A stretch of 6,769 nt of DNA from Oscillospiraceae bacterium (GTDB lineage Bacteria > Bacillota > Clostridia > Oscillospirales > Ruminococcaceae). The first letter of the stretch is position 1, and each line of letters starts with the position of its first letter. Made by a program: the position numbers and the translations under genes. Location of the stretch: contig JAGAEK010000178.1 in the NCBI GenBank assembly GCA_017828835.1, positions 1-6,769 on the forward strand. Reading direction: 5' to 3'. Under the pieces are notes generated by a model. The model saw only the letters and a list, made by a program, of their open reading frames with translations. It was not told the origin of the DNA and did no database searches. Positions 6,105 to 6,769 of this stretch are shown one piece after another.

Positions 6105-6769
6105 TATATTTTTTTGATTTCACATTCAAGAGTAACGCCTGAAGTTTCAAAAACTTTTTTCTTGATAAGATCGATAAGTCTTTCGACGTCTTCACAGGTA
6201 GCGTCGCCGCGGTTGATAATAAATCCGGCGTGTTTTCTGCTGACCTCGGCGCCTCCGACTGAAACACCCTTTAGACCGGCGGCTTCGATGAGAGCGCCGG
6301 CAAAATGACCTTCCGGGCGTTTGAAAACGCTTCCCGCGCTCGGGTATTCGAGCGGTTGTTTAGAGCGGCGGCGATCCATATAATCGTCCATAAGCGCTTT
6401 AATAGTTTTCGGATCTCCGGGAGTGAGTTTGAAATCGACCGATACTATGCATGCATTTATCTCTGAATAGATACTGCGGCGGTAACCGAGAGCCATTTCG
6501 TTTTTTTCGAGAGTGATTTTTTCGCCTCGTTCGTTTATATGGTCGGCTTTCAGGACGACGTCTTTTATTTCGCCGCCGTAAGCGCCTGCGTTCATAAAAA
6601 GAGCACCTCCGACTGAGCCGGGGATACCGTAGGCGAATTCGAGCCCGGAAAGAGAATTTTTCATAGCTAACAAGGAAACGGCGGAAAGAGAGGCTCCGGC
6701 GAGACAGGATACCGTGCCGTCCTGATTCACGCTGCACCTGGACATTTCGGAAGACAGCAATATAACGAC
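6104..6769 (-). CDS. murB: UDP-N-acetylenolpyruvoylglucosamine reductase, C-terminal 221 residues (5' end outside the window)
   Basis: MurB is the cytoplasmic FAD enzyme that reduces UDP-GlcNAc-enolpyruvate to UDP-N-acetylmuramate with NADPH, the second dedicated step of peptidoglycan synthesis. The reading frame is open to the right edge. The family is about 300 residues, so roughly 80 N-terminal residues with the start of the FAD domain are missing. Numbering from the first complete codon in the window, one sees the FAD-binding segment EFAYGIPGSVGGALFMNAGA (44-63), GYRRSIY (95-101) holding the active-site arginine, PSAGSVFKRPEG (143-154) with the proton-donating serine at 147, AGLKG (164-168), and a C-terminal LECEIK with the likely catalytic glutamate at 216. 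There is no insertion with the type I tyrosine loop, so it resembles type II enzymes. The protein ends only two residues after LECEIK, shorter than many relatives. It is the most upstream gene seen of the probable operon; its promoter is outside. Confidence 0.96.
   Translation of the reverse strand, partial: VVILLSSEMSRCSVNQDGTVSCLAGASLSAVSLLAMKNSLSGLEFAYGIPGSVGGALFMNAGAYGGEIKDVVLKADHINERGEKITLEKNEMALGYRRSIYSEINACIVSVDFKLTPGDPKTIKALMDDYMDRRRSKQPLEYPSAGSVFKRPEGHFAGALIEAAGLKGVSVGGAEVSRKHAGFIINRGDATCEDVERLIDLIKKKVFETSGVTLECEIKKI

Overview
The window is a compact, single-strand stretch of a bacterial chromosome. All five genes lie on the minus strand, so transcription runs from high to low coordinates: murB (5' part missing, right edge), rapZ, whiA, dnaE and pfkA (3' part missing, left edge). 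The Shine-Dalgarno sites are strong (GGGAGGG, AAAGGAG, GGAGG). A whiA gene, a type II-like MurB and this gene order suggest a Firmicute of class Clostridia, possibly near Oscillospirales/Ruminococcaceae. That placement rests on remembered gene order and protein character, not on a search.

Layout from right to left: murB ends at 6104. Fifteen bases on comes rapZ (6088-5216), then after 23 bases whiA (5192-4296), then after 22 bases dnaE (4273-785, TTG start). These spacings indicate one polycistronic unit. The only real intergenic gap is 688-784 (97 bases). It holds a candidate promoter for pfkA overlapped by a perfect 8-bp dyad. pfkA starts at 687 and runs off the window. No gene-free stretch exceeds 300 bases. 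I saw no tRNA, rRNA, CRISPR array, insertion sequence or phage gene.

The genes combine cell-wall precursor synthesis (MurB), a nucleotide-binding regulator linked to amino-sugar metabolism in other bacteria (RapZ), a sporulation/cell-division type DNA-binding protein (WhiA), the replicative or lagging-strand polymerase (DnaE) and the committing step of glycolysis (PfkA). This is conserved core-genome territory and I find no undescribed system in it. The points most worth a second look are the dyad over the putative pfkA promoter, the forced TTG start of dnaE, the absence of a yvcK-type gene between rapZ and whiA, the dnaE-pfkA adjacency, and an unusual residue order in a conserved PfkA active-site loop.
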